Shown here piece by piece: positions 55,669-64,000 of a stretch of DNA of 64,000 nt (position 1 is its first letter; each line of letters starts with the position of its first letter). The DNA comes from Primulina eburnea (Eukaryota; Streptophyta; Magnoliopsida; Lamiales; Gesneriaceae). The stretch spans positions 27,456,329-27,520,328 of the forward strand of contig NC_133103.1 in assembly GCF_022965805.1 (NCBI RefSeq). Reading direction: 5' to 3'. Below the pieces are notes generated by a model. It was not told the DNA's origin, searched no databases, and saw only the letters and a list, made by a program, of their open reading frames with translations. The translations under genes were made by a program, and so were the position numbers.

Positions 55669-58659
55669 TTACAACTCAATCATGCCAAGTTCACCACGCA
55701 AACGAGTAAAAGTAGATTCATCTAGTGGTTTTGTAAAAATATCAGCAATTTGATTCTTGGTGTCAACATAGTGAAGTTCAACATCATTTTGCTCAATGTG
55801 ATCACGAATGAAATGATGTCGAATGTCAATATGTTTAGTACGAGAATGTTGAACTGGATTCTTTGTTAGACATATGGTGCTTGTATTATCACAAAAGATT
55901 GGAATTTTTGAAAAAGTAACACCATAGTCGAGTAATTGATACTTCATCCAAAGAATTTGTGCACAACAACTACCGGCAGCCATATACTCGGCCTCGGTCG
56001 TTGAAAGTGCAACACAGTTTTGCTTTTTAGAAAACCATGACACCAAGCAATTTCCCAAAAAGAAACAAGTTCCACTAGTGCTCTTTCTATCCACCTTATA
56101 TCCTCCAAAGTCGGCATCACAGTAAGCTTTTAAATCGAAAAATGAGTTCTTAGAATACCATAATCCGAGATTTGGAGTATTTGAAAGATATTTGAAAATG
56201 CGTTTTAAGGCGAATAAGTGTGATTCCTTTGGACATGATTGAAATCGTGCACACAAGCAAACACTAAACATAATGTCAGGTCTACTAGCAGTCGCATAGA
56301 GTAGGGAGCCAATCATGCTACGAAATAACTTTTGGTCAACAGGTTTACCTCCCTTATCTTTGTCGAGTCTGACTGTCGTGCTCATAGGTGTGGATGAGGC
56401 TTTGGAAGACTCCATCCCAAACTTTTTTAGCATCTCCTTGATGTACTTCCCTTGGTTGACAAAGAAACCATCCTTGCATTGCTTGATTTGGAGACCAAGG
56501 AAGTAGTTGAGTTCGCCCATCATGCTCATCTCAAAGTGATCCTGCATAAGCTTAGAAAAATCCCTACACAAGTGTTCATTAGTAGCACCAAAAATAATAT
56601 CATCTACATATATTTGTACTATCAGCAAATCATTATTTTTAGTCAAGGTAAATAAGGTAATATCAACTTTACCTCTACAAAAACCATTAGACAGCAAAAA
56701 GGTAGATAATTTCTCATACCAAGCTCTAGGAGCTTGTTTCAAACCATACAAAGCCTTATCAAGTTTATACACATAATCAGATAAGTGCACATCTTCAAAA
56801 CCAATAGGTTGCTCAACATACACTTCTTCTTTCAAATCACCATTAAGAAAAGCACTTTTAACATCCATTTGAAACAATTTAAAGTCTCTAGAGCAAGCAA
56901 AAGCAAGTAGCATGCGAATGGATTCTAGTCTAGCAACAGGGGCATAAGTCTCATCATAATCAATTCCCTCTTCTTGACTATATCCTTTAGCTACTAGCCT
57001 AGCTTTATTTCTAGTGATTGTACCATGCTCATCTAACTTGTTCCTAAATACCCATTTAGTTCCTATGACAGGTCTATCAGTGGGTCTAGGTACAAGATTC
57101 CAAACTTTATTCCTTCTAAATTCATTTAGTTCATCTTGCATAGCAATAATCCAAGAATCATCAAGTAAAGCTTCTTCTATGTTCTTAGGCTCTATGTGAG
57201 AAAGAAAAGCAAGATAATTGCACATATTAGAAGAGCGAGTAGATACTCCCTTCGATGGGCTACCAATGATGAGGTCCATGGGATGATCCTTGTGTGTAGT
57301 CCATTCCTTCAGAAGAGGTGCGTCCTCTTGATCTTTAGGAACATTATCTAGGCTTGTGGACTCCAACTTTTCGCCAAGGATATCTATATCATCATCATCA
57401 GAAACAACAGTTCTAGGCAAGCAAGGGTTAGTTTCATCAAATATGACATGAATAGATTCTTCAACTAGTAAAGTACGTTTATTAAAGACTCTATATGCTT
57501 TGCTAGAAGTAGAGTAACCAAGAAAGATACCTTTGTCCGATTTAGCATCGAACTTACCCAGGTTGTCCTTACCATTGTTGTGGATGAAGCATTTTGATCC
57601 AAAAGCGCGGAAGTAAGAAATGTTAGGCTTTCTCCCTCTCCATAGTTCGTATGGAGTTTTCTTGAGAATTGGCCTTATTGATACGCGATTGATGATGTAA
57701 CAAGCAGAACTCATTGCTTCAGCCCAAAAATATTTTGGTAGAGAATGCTCACATAGCATGGTCCTTGCAATCTCTACTAGGGTCCTATTCTTCCTCTCAA
57801 CGACACCGTTTTGTTGAGGAGTTCTAGGACAAGAAAAGTTGTGACCAATGCCTTTGCTTTGACAAAAAATTGAAAAATTTTCATTTTGAAATTCCGTTCC
57901 GTAGTCACTACGGATTTGTTTGATCAAAAGATTTTTCTCATTTTCAACCTTTTTGACAAAAATTTTGAAATGATCAAAGGCATCATTTTTGTGGGCTAAA
58001 AACAATGTCCAAGTAAAACGTGAAAAATCATCTACAATGACAAAAGCATAAGATTTTCCTCCTAGACTAGTTGTCCTCGAGGGACCACATAAATCTAGGT
58101 GAAGTAATTCAAGGGGCATAGAAGTGGATACAAAATTTTTATTTTTAAAAGATTCCTTTGTGTGTTTACCAAGTTGACAAGCATCACAAAAAGAATCTAA
58201 TTTTAAATTCAGCTTTGGCATTCCGGAAACTAGGTCAAGTTTTAAAAGTTTTTCTATGGTGCTCATCCCAACATGACCAAGTCGTCTATGCCAAAGAATG
58301 TTGTCATCAACATTTAATGTTACAAGGCTTTTTATTTTTGAAAAAGATGAAATCTTTAAATCGACCTTGTAAACATTTTCACTTCTATAACCTTTGAAAC
58401 TAATGGTTTTGTCAGTTGTGAGTGATACAGTGCAATCGTGTGGTGTGAATTTGACTTCATAACCCCTATCGCACAATTGACTAATGCTTAGGAGGTTATG
58501 TTTAAGCTCTTTCACAAGAAGTACATCATCAATAATAGTAGAGTTAGATATACCTATTGAGCCGATGCCTTCTATGATCCCTTTGCTGTTGTCTCCGAAG
58601 GTCACCGATCCCTTTTCTTTTGGTCGAATGGATTGTAGCAGCTTCTTTTCTCCCGTCAT
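55669..58659 (-). CDS. pol: E Pol: protease end, integrase, RT, RNase H
   Basis: 996 codons from the ATG at 58659, but the frame is open upstream to about 58710, where the protease motif [10 protein letters not shown] is encoded. The integrase finger has H124, H129, C158 and C161, and the triad is D189, D252, E288 in the [11 protein letters not shown] context. RT has [19 protein letters not shown] and the catalytic YVDDIIFGA. RNase H has [29 protein letters not shown] and FCDNTS. No stop or shift occurs inside. The frame differs from gag, so a frame change at about 58660-58710 would be needed to make Gag-Pol. Confidence 0.95.
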   Translation of the reverse strand: MTGEKKLLQSIRPKEKGSVTFGDNSKGIIEGIGSIGISNSTIIDDVLLVKELKHNLLSISQLCDRGYEVKFTPHDCTVSLTTDKTISFKGYRSENVYKVDLKISSFSKIKSLVTLNVDDNILWHRRLGHVGMSTIEKLLKLDLVSGMPKLNLKLDSFCDACQLGKHTKESFKNKNFVSTSMPLELLHLDLCGPSRTTSLGGKSYAFVIVDDFSRFTWTLFLAHKNDAFDHFKIFVKKVENEKNLLIKQIRSDYGTEFQNENFSIFCQSKGIGHNFSCPRTPQQNGVVERKNRTLVEIARTMLCEHSLPKYFWAEAMSSACYIINRVSIRPILKKTPYELWRGRKPNISYFRAFGSKCFIHNNGKDNLGKFDAKSDKGIFLGYSTSSKAYRVFNKRTLLVEESIHVIFDETNPCLPRTVVSDDDDIDILGEKLESTSLDNVPKDQEDAPLLKEWTTHKDHPMDLIIGSPSKGVSTRSSNMCNYLAFLSHIEPKNIEEALLDDSWIIAMQDELNEFRRNKVWNLVPRPTDRPVIGTKWVFRNKLDEHGTITRNKARLVAKGYSQEEGIDYDETYAPVARLESIRMLLAFACSRDFKLFQMDVKSAFLNGDLKEEVYVEQPIGFEDVHLSDYVYKLDKALYGLKQAPRAWYEKLSTFLLSNGFCRGKVDITLFTLTKNNDLLIVQIYVDDIIFGATNEHLCRDFSKLMQDHFEMSMMGELNYFLGLQIKQCKDGFFVNQGKYIKEMLKKFGMESSKASSTPMSTTVRLDKDKGGKPVDQKLFRSMIGSLLYATASRPDIMFSVCLCARFQSCPKESHLFALKRIFKYLSNTPNLGLWYSKNSFFDLKAYCDADFGGYKVDRKSTSGTCFFLGNCLVSWFSKKQNCVALSTTEAEYMAAGSCCAQILWMKYQLLDYGVTFSKIPIFCDNTSTICLTKNPVQHSRTKHIDIRHHFIRDHIEQNDVELHYVDTKNQIADIFTKPLDESTFTRLRGELGMIEL

Positions 58660-60206
58660 GTGTCGAGAGCATCCACTGTCAAGATACCAAGTGCTCGATG
58701 ACTTGTCTCCCCTTTGTCCCTACAAGGTTGAGATACAGTTTGATAGTTGGTACCCGTTTCTTTGGGTCCTTTGGGGTTAGTAGTAGTTGGGGATTTGGGG
58801 ATCCATTTCCAATAACTATTTTTGTTGTGTTGGTGTCTAAGTTTCTTGCATTTAGGTCTTATGTGGCCTATCTTACAACAGTAAGTGCATGTTGGTGGTG
58901 TTCTTGGTTTTGCCTTTGCGATAAGACTAGCGAAGTTGACTGATTTCTTTTCATATCCTAGACCTCCTTTGTCGAAGTTACACCTTTGCATGCTCAAGAG
59001 GTTTTCTAGTTTACCGCTACTCACATTGAACTTGTTGAAGGCTTTCTCTAAGTCTCTTAGGTTTGTTTTGAGCTTAGTGTTGTCATGCATCCTAGCTTCT
59101 AGTTCAGTTTTAAGTTGCTTATTCTCATTTCTAAGTGACTTAGCCTTATTGTACATACTAGTGTAAGCGGAGAGTAATTCATCGTAAGAGGGTACCTCGT
59201 CGTCATCCGAGTCGGTCAGATGATCTTCCTTCGCCATGAAGCATAGGGTAGACTCCTCTTCGTTGTCGCTGTCGCTCCACGTGGCTAGAAGGGCCTTTTT
59301 CTTGTCTTTGCCGGCCTTCTTCTTGGAGGGACACTCGTTTGCATAGTGACCCTTTTGTTGACAGTTGTAGCAGGTCACTTCCTTCTCAAACTTTTTGTCT
59401 TTCTTGTTGAAGTTGGAACTCCGCATGAATCTTTTGAACTTTCTAGTGAGGAGTGCCATTTCTTCATCGTCGCTATCTTCAAGTTGACTGGTCAAGGCGA
59501 TCCCTTTCGCCTTTACTTTGTCGTCATCTTTCTTTGTCTCCTTCCGGGTAGATACTTCAAGTTCATGGGTCTTTAGGGTCCCATGAAGTTGATCAAGGTC
59601 GTAGGATGCCGCATCTCCCTTGTTGGATTCAATGATAGCCGTGCGCTTTGCATCCCATTCCGCCGGTAATGCTCGAAGGGCTCTCCTCCACACTTGTTTA
59701 GTTGGGTAGTTCTCACCAAGTTGGGCAAGCTCATTGATGATTTGGGTGAGCCGCCGGAACATGGTGTCGATATCCTCCTTGGGTTCCATCTCAAAGGTCT
59801 CGTACTTGAGTTGGAGAAGGTCTATCTTCGTTTCTTTGACTTGATTGGTTCCCTCGTGGCAAATCTCCAATTTGTCCCAAATCTCTTTGGCGGAGGTACA
59901 AGCCGAGATTCGGTTGTATTCATTCATATCTAGAGAACAATGAAGAATATTCATAGCTTTAGCATTTTGAGAGATAAGTTTCATATCGTCCTTGGTGAAG
60001 TCATCCATTCCCTTAGGAATTTCCTTATTATCCACCGTTTTCATGGGGATATAGGGACCTTTTACCGTTATTTTCCAAAGGTCGTAATCGACGGATTGGA
60101 TGTATAGAGATATTCTATTTTTCCAATATCCGTAATTAGTACCATTGAAAAGAGGGGGACGATTTGTGGATTGTCCTTGGGCATACTCGCTTGCTAGATT
60201 GGCCAT
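58656..60206 (-). CDS. gag: E Gag
   Basis: 516 codons from ATG at 60206 ([20 protein letters not shown]), 23 bp below the primer site. The copia gag domain is at about residues 15-220 ([27 protein letters not shown]). A CCHC knuckle [14 protein letters not shown] follows near residue 283, then an acidic stretch, a heptad-rich region near 350-410 and a second Cys-rich segment [14 protein letters not shown] near 445. The last roughly 20 residues overlap the pol frame and end at 58656. The long, helical C-terminal part is typical of Sirevirus Gag. Confidence 0.94.
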   Translation of the reverse strand: MANLASEYAQGQSTNRPPLFNGTNYGYWKNRISLYIQSVDYDLWKITVKGPYIPMKTVDNKEIPKGMDDFTKDDMKLISQNAKAMNILHCSLDMNEYNRISACTSAKEIWDKLEICHEGTNQVKETKIDLLQLKYETFEMEPKEDIDTMFRRLTQIINELAQLGENYPTKQVWRRALRALPAEWDAKRTAIIESNKGDAASYDLDQLHGTLKTHELEVSTRKETKKDDDKVKAKGIALTSQLEDSDDEEMALLTRKFKRFMRSSNFNKKDKKFEKEVTCYNCQQKGHYANECPSKKKAGKDKKKALLATWSDSDNEEESTLCFMAKEDHLTDSDDDEVPSYDELLSAYTSMYNKAKSLRNENKQLKTELEARMHDNTKLKTNLRDLEKAFNKFNVSSGKLENLLSMQRCNFDKGGLGYEKKSVNFASLIAKAKPRTPPTCTYCCKIGHIRPKCKKLRHQHNKNSYWKWIPKSPTTTNPKGPKETGTNYQTVSQPCRDKGETSHRALGILTVDALDT

Positions 60207-60228
60207 TTAAAAGATTTTGAAAAACCTT

Positions 60229-60240
60229 GCTCTGATACCA
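60229..60240 (-). other. E primer binding site (tRNA-iMet)
   Basis: GCTCTGATACCA on the plus strand, two bases inside the 5' LTR. Confidence 0.92.
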
Positions 60241-60242
60241 CT

Positions 60243-61392
60243 TGAAGAACCTAAAAGGGGGGTGAATAGGTTCTTTTAGGCCCTTTAGCGTTTTTAAAAC
60301 GAGTTTGCAAAAATTGCAAGCGGAAGACTTGAGGGACAATCACAAATAAAATGAATGCGTAAAGTAAGTGCGTAAAATAAGTGCGTAGTAAAGTAAATGC
60401 GTAAAGTAAAGAGGGATAGAGATGTTTATGGAAGTTCGACGAAGAATCGTCTACGTCTCCCCTTCTCGATGAGGATCGAGGTATCACTATATCGACTTGG
60501 CTTTAGGAGCTCCAAGCTAGCTTTTACAACCACGCCTCGATGCGTCTACTTGGCCTTGAGGGCTCCAAGGATAGCCACGAACTTTACAACCCACTCGAGA
60601 GTATTACTTTCACTCTTTTTCTACAACTCTTTTGATATTACAACTCTTTTAATCAACGCACACAAGAGATAGTAGAAAGCTTTGTAAGAGACAAGAGAGA
60701 GTGGAGTGGATGTTTGAAAATGCATCCTCAAAGGCCTATTTATACTAGTCTTGGACGCCAAGGTTCGGATCTTCTGTTTATGCTTCGGAACGTCCAATGT
60801 GATTGAAATCAATTTGCGTAATTCTGGGATGACTTCGGATCGTCCGTTCTTGACTTCGTAGGGTCCGAACATGTGCTTCGGATGGACCGATCAAACTTCG
60901 TATCTTCCGAACAGTTCTTTCAGACAGTGTGTGAACAGCTTCGGAAGGTCCGAACTCAAGTTCGTACCGTCCGAACATTCCCGCGTTTCCGGAGATTTGA
61001 AATCTTCAACACTTCGTAGCGTCCGAAATGTCCTTCGTAGCGTCCGAAATCTTACTCGATCAATCAGTCATATCAATTTGTCTCCGCATTGAAGTGATTT
61101 GATTGCTTGTGTTCGGAACGTCCGATCACGTCTTCGGAACGTCCGAACGCTCTCCTCGCAGCTTCCGAACAGCTTCTATTTTGCTTCTGAATTGCACAAT
61201 TTCGGACCGTCCGAACCGAATGTCGGATCTTCCGAACGTAACCTGTTCTTAATTTCCTGCATGCCTCAATATAAAACATTAGTACATTTTTAATCCAAGT
61301 TTTGGTATCATCAAAACAAAAACTTTGGGATATGTTACAGCATTAAAAACATTAATCTCATCCTCGAGATTTGTAGCGTTTAAGGCGTAACA
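60243..61392 (-). repeat. E right LTR (5' LTR)
   Basis: 1,150 bp. It differs from the left LTR by one base near its left end (AAAAGGGG against AAAGGGGG). Palindrome array at about 60760-61243. Confidence 0.95.
60734..61243 (-). promoter_or_regulatory. E LTR promoter with palindrome array
   Basis: On the minus strand a GTATAAATAGG box (near 60735-60746) is preceded by about 15 TTCGGA, TCCGAA or TTCGTA half-sites, several as TTCGGAACGTCCGAA. The array is the most CpG-rich part of the LTR. Confidence 0.6.
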
Positions 61393-62690
61393 GAAAACAT
61401 GCACGCGTTAACTAGCCTTTGCACCTTAGACCTTAACTCGACACAGCCCCTTCACCCGAGCCACCACCCGAGCACTAACCCTCGTGACCCTCACTAGACC
61501 ACCCATAGACCTAGCCTGGCCCCTTGGCGAAGCCATGACACCATCGTGCACGCTGCTGTTCTCGGCTTGCGTTGGAGGAGTCCTATCGTGCAAGGAATCC
61601 TTCCTCACAGCCGTGCACAAGTCCTACCATGGCTAGGACTCCACTAACCACTCAATCACGTCTAGCACCAGCCCTGGTCACGCCCTGGCCGGGCCCTGAG
61701 CTGTGGTTCCTCCTAGCCAAGACCATATTGCTTAAACATGCAGCAAATCGTTCCAGCTTGATTCAATTTCGTGTGCAGCCTATCTAGTGCCCTCTAGGAC
61801 TCCTTAACTTGTGTAAAAACAACCCATAAACAATTCCTAATCATGGCAACCCATTCATGTGAACATATCTCAAGTTTTGGTGCAAAAATCAACCCTTAAA
61901 CTCATGTATATGTATAAAAACTAAATAAATAATAAAGGGTACTTTTTTCGTGAAAATCATGATCAAACACATATTAGGGTGTGATAGATGAGAAAAGGAA
62001 GAATGATAGCATGCCTTTGCATATTTCACGCACGAGAATACGTTGAGATGCGAAGAACGATGCTTGAAAACTTTGAGAAGGCCGATGCTTTTCCTTGCAA
62101 ATTATTGTGTGTGCCGTGTGTTTTGAGGTGAGAAAGTTTTGTACAGATTACGGGAGAGGGTGCGTGTATAATAAATAAAAAAAGGTAGGGTTTTGGGCTC
62201 TTATTATTTGATAAATAACTTGTGTACAAGTTTGGGCCATTAGTAAGCTATACTAGACCTAATACACCCAATAGTGCATTTAAAAATTATCTCGACTAGG
62301 AAAGTTCGTGAAATTATCAACCGAGTTGTCGAAAAGTTCGTATTTTTGATGAAAATTGAACATCGATAAAAATTACGTCTCGACGTATAAAATCACCACA
62401 AAACTCCTTATTTTCAAAAATAATAAAAAGAATCACCCTTATTTTAAATAATTTAATAAAATTATTTAATAAAATTATTTTCCATTTTTATCCCTCGGTC
62501 TCCGTTCCTCGATCGCATCTCTAATAACCTTTAAAAAATACATTTTATTGCATTAAGTAGAAAACTACTTTAAAATCATATAAACATATCACTTATAATT
62601 TATTTATGCAGTTAAAATATTTTAATTAGCAGTTGTTCATTTCTCCTAGATTTACATGCAGTTGGTTTACGACGTTTAATTTTTGACCTT
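61393..62690 (-). repeat. G LTR, copy 2, second part
   Basis: Resumes after E. 61400-62095 has no counterpart in copy 1; 62096-62690 matches copy 1 at 37525-37673 and 49487-49935. The uninterrupted GTAAGCTATACTAGACC near 62242-62258 is the empty site for F. The ORFs here lack family features and are LTR sequence. Confidence 0.7.
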
Positions 62691-64000
62691 ATACTATTAT
62701 TACCCAAGAGTTTTGGTGATCGACAAATCAAAACGACACTTCACTGTTTCAGCAAACAACTGCATATTTTCTGTGTAACAGGTATCAGCTCAACCGCCCA
62801 GGTTAGCAAGCAGACTGCTTCTCAACCAGCTAAAGCAAAAAGAGTTTAACCGCTTAAACAAAGGATCAACGGGGTAATACTAAAGAAGCATGACCGCTTT
62901 AATTACAGACCGCTGATAATTCAACCGTTTGAAGTAAAAGAAGCTCGAAATTTGATGAACTTCCCAAACCGGCTGATTGGAATATGTCATTAAAAGGGCT
63001 ATTTATTGCTTACTTAACGAATGACATTCTCTGACCGGTTTAGAACATTCAATGGTTTGCACTGCTTCAAAGTCGACTAGTTCCTACATCAGTACCGAGA
63101 ATGATCTAAATTTATATCAATATCCAAGAAGGGAAAGATCATTTATATCTTACAAAGGTCTGAGAATAAAAGCGGTTGCCATAAACAGTGACTCTGAAGC
63201 AACTCTTCAAAGAACGAGACTCAAGGCCATGATAGCAATGAGAACATTTAATGCATATCTGAAGAACATTTAATGCAGTTGCAGCTGATAGTGACACAAC
63301 ATCACTATGTTACAAGTTAACGTTACTCATTCCTTCCGACCGTTGTAATGATCGCCTATATTAACAGAGCAGGTAGTATGCAAGCAATAGACATAACACG
63401 ATACATTTTCAAATTCATAGCAGTGAAATCATCACAAGCTTGCATACCTTACAGATTCAGAGCGCACTCAAAAGATTACATACTTCATAGCTCATCAGCA
63501 CGCATGAACAGAAAGATACCTGATCATCCAAGGATAATCTTCGTGCTACCAAAATAAAATTTTTTATTTATATCAGTAACCTTTTGTTGTCTGGTGAAAT
63601 GAGTGTTCTTAAAATCCAGAATTGTAAAGTGATCACTAAAAGTTCCAAAACAGGCAGTGTGATAAGTCCTAATTGGAGTGGGCTGTTGCAAAGAGTTTTT
63701 GTAAAGCCAAAATCTTTTAGTGTAATCCTTCCTGAAGAGGAAAAAGGGGTGATGTAGGAGTTTTCATCTCTGAACATCCATAAAAACCCTCTGTCTTTAC
63801 TTCTTGCAAACACTTACTTTTCACACTACATTTTGTTGATAAGTTCGACAACGGTCTTAAGCTATCATTAAAAATATTGAACCATTTTCTGCACTTTTCA
63901 GTGGTTCACTTTTCTAACAAGTTTGAGAAGAATTTTCAACCGCCTCAAAACGGTTGAAAACCAATTTTAAAAAAAAATTTGAAATAGTTCATTCACCCCC
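62691..64000 (+). repeat. H: Sirevirus-like LTR, cut by the window edge
   Basis: The first 410 bp match 49936-50344. The remainder follows the layout of the F LTR: a GGGGTGATGTAGGAGTT segment near 63745 (F: GGGGTGACGTAGGAGTAATT), an ATCTCTGAACATCCA word, and a C-run at the end (F: TTCAACCCCCCC about 45 bp before its LTR end). The LTR is probably complete except for its last tens of bases, and an internal region would follow to the right. No gene. Confidence 0.6.

Larger units (their letters stand above)
52556..61392 (-). mobile_element. Element E: young Ty1/copia Sirevirus-like element
   Basis: Runs TGAAGAACC...GGCGTAACA, flanked by GAAAA (52551-52555 and 61393-61397). On the minus strand the order is LTR, Met primer site, gag, pol, internal purine tract, accessory promoter, accessory ORF, polypurine tracts, LTR. 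Both LTRs are 1,150 bp with one difference seen by eye. Gag, pol and the accessory ORF are long and open. Only the gag-to-pol frame change is unusual. This is the best candidate for a recently active element here. Confidence 0.95.

Noticed and set aside
58690..58712. Programmed minus-one frameshift site in E
   Set aside because: AAAGGGGAG is slippery-looking but does not form an in-phase X-XXY-YYZ heptamer. I keep only the frame difference as an observation.
63052..63557. Short ORFs near the right edge as genes
   Set aside because: They fall inside the H LTR, which follows the layout of the F LTR, and show no domain.

Overview
The window is nuclear DNA of a flowering plant and consists almost entirely of nested LTR retrotransposons. 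Plant origin is shown by Ty3/gypsy chromovirus (Tekay/Del-like) and Ty1/copia Sirevirus-like polyproteins, initiator-tRNA-Met primer sites, a CACTA transposon, and one exon that looks like the start of an HR-like lesion-inducing protein gene. The LTR and accessory-ORF style reminded me of asterid (Lamiales) repeats, but that is only a weak impression. I see no bacterial, organellar, rRNA or tRNA gene.

Layout, using my own letters. 1-3830: host gene exon 1 (minus strand, 1937-2004) among degenerate LTR remnants. 3830-63100: an old direct duplication of a Tekay-type LTR (G, minus) followed by a Sirevirus-like LTR (H, plus), loaded with later insertions. Copy 1 received C (4232-36848) and F (37674-49486). 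Copy 2 received a CACTA element (50466-51636) and E (52556-61392). The left LTR of C received A (4631-22632) and D (22740-30747), and A received B (9610-17142) inside its reverse transcriptase. Nesting is four deep: G > C > A > B. Target-site duplications (TSDs) read directly: GTCAC (C), GTTGT (A), CCAGT (B), CCGGG (D), CTATA (F), GAAAA (E), ACG (CACTA).

Elements. A (gypsy, plus) has 2.8 kb LTRs about 1% apart and a clear spliceosomal-type intron between gag and protease. B (gypsy, minus) has 1.43 kb LTRs with about 6 differences, one frameshift and one stop codon. D (minus) has two 2,080 bp LTRs in which I saw no difference; it carries only a damaged gag and no pol. C (minus) has no coding genes, three 608-609 bp LTRs and two internal regions made of 102 bp and 36 bp tandem repeats. 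F (copia, plus) is decayed, with LTRs about 3% apart, and carries a post-pol module: two related antisense ORFs and a long sense ORF. E (copia, minus) is young (one LTR difference seen) with intact gag, pol and a 423-codon accessory ORF that has its own TATA promoter.

What stands out. (1) The intron in A would make unspliced RNA encode Gag only and spliced RNA encode Gag-Pol. (2) The internal promoter of the E accessory ORF nearly matches the core LTR promoter of gypsy element B. (3) LTRs of unrelated families carry GC-rich palindromic arrays immediately upstream of a TATA box. (4) A hairpin before the polypurine tract shows compensatory changes between A, B and D and is kept in pol-less D. 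(5) Accessory ORFs of E and F share an N-terminal block and a C-terminal coiled coil, and in both the ORF lies between duplicated purine tracts.
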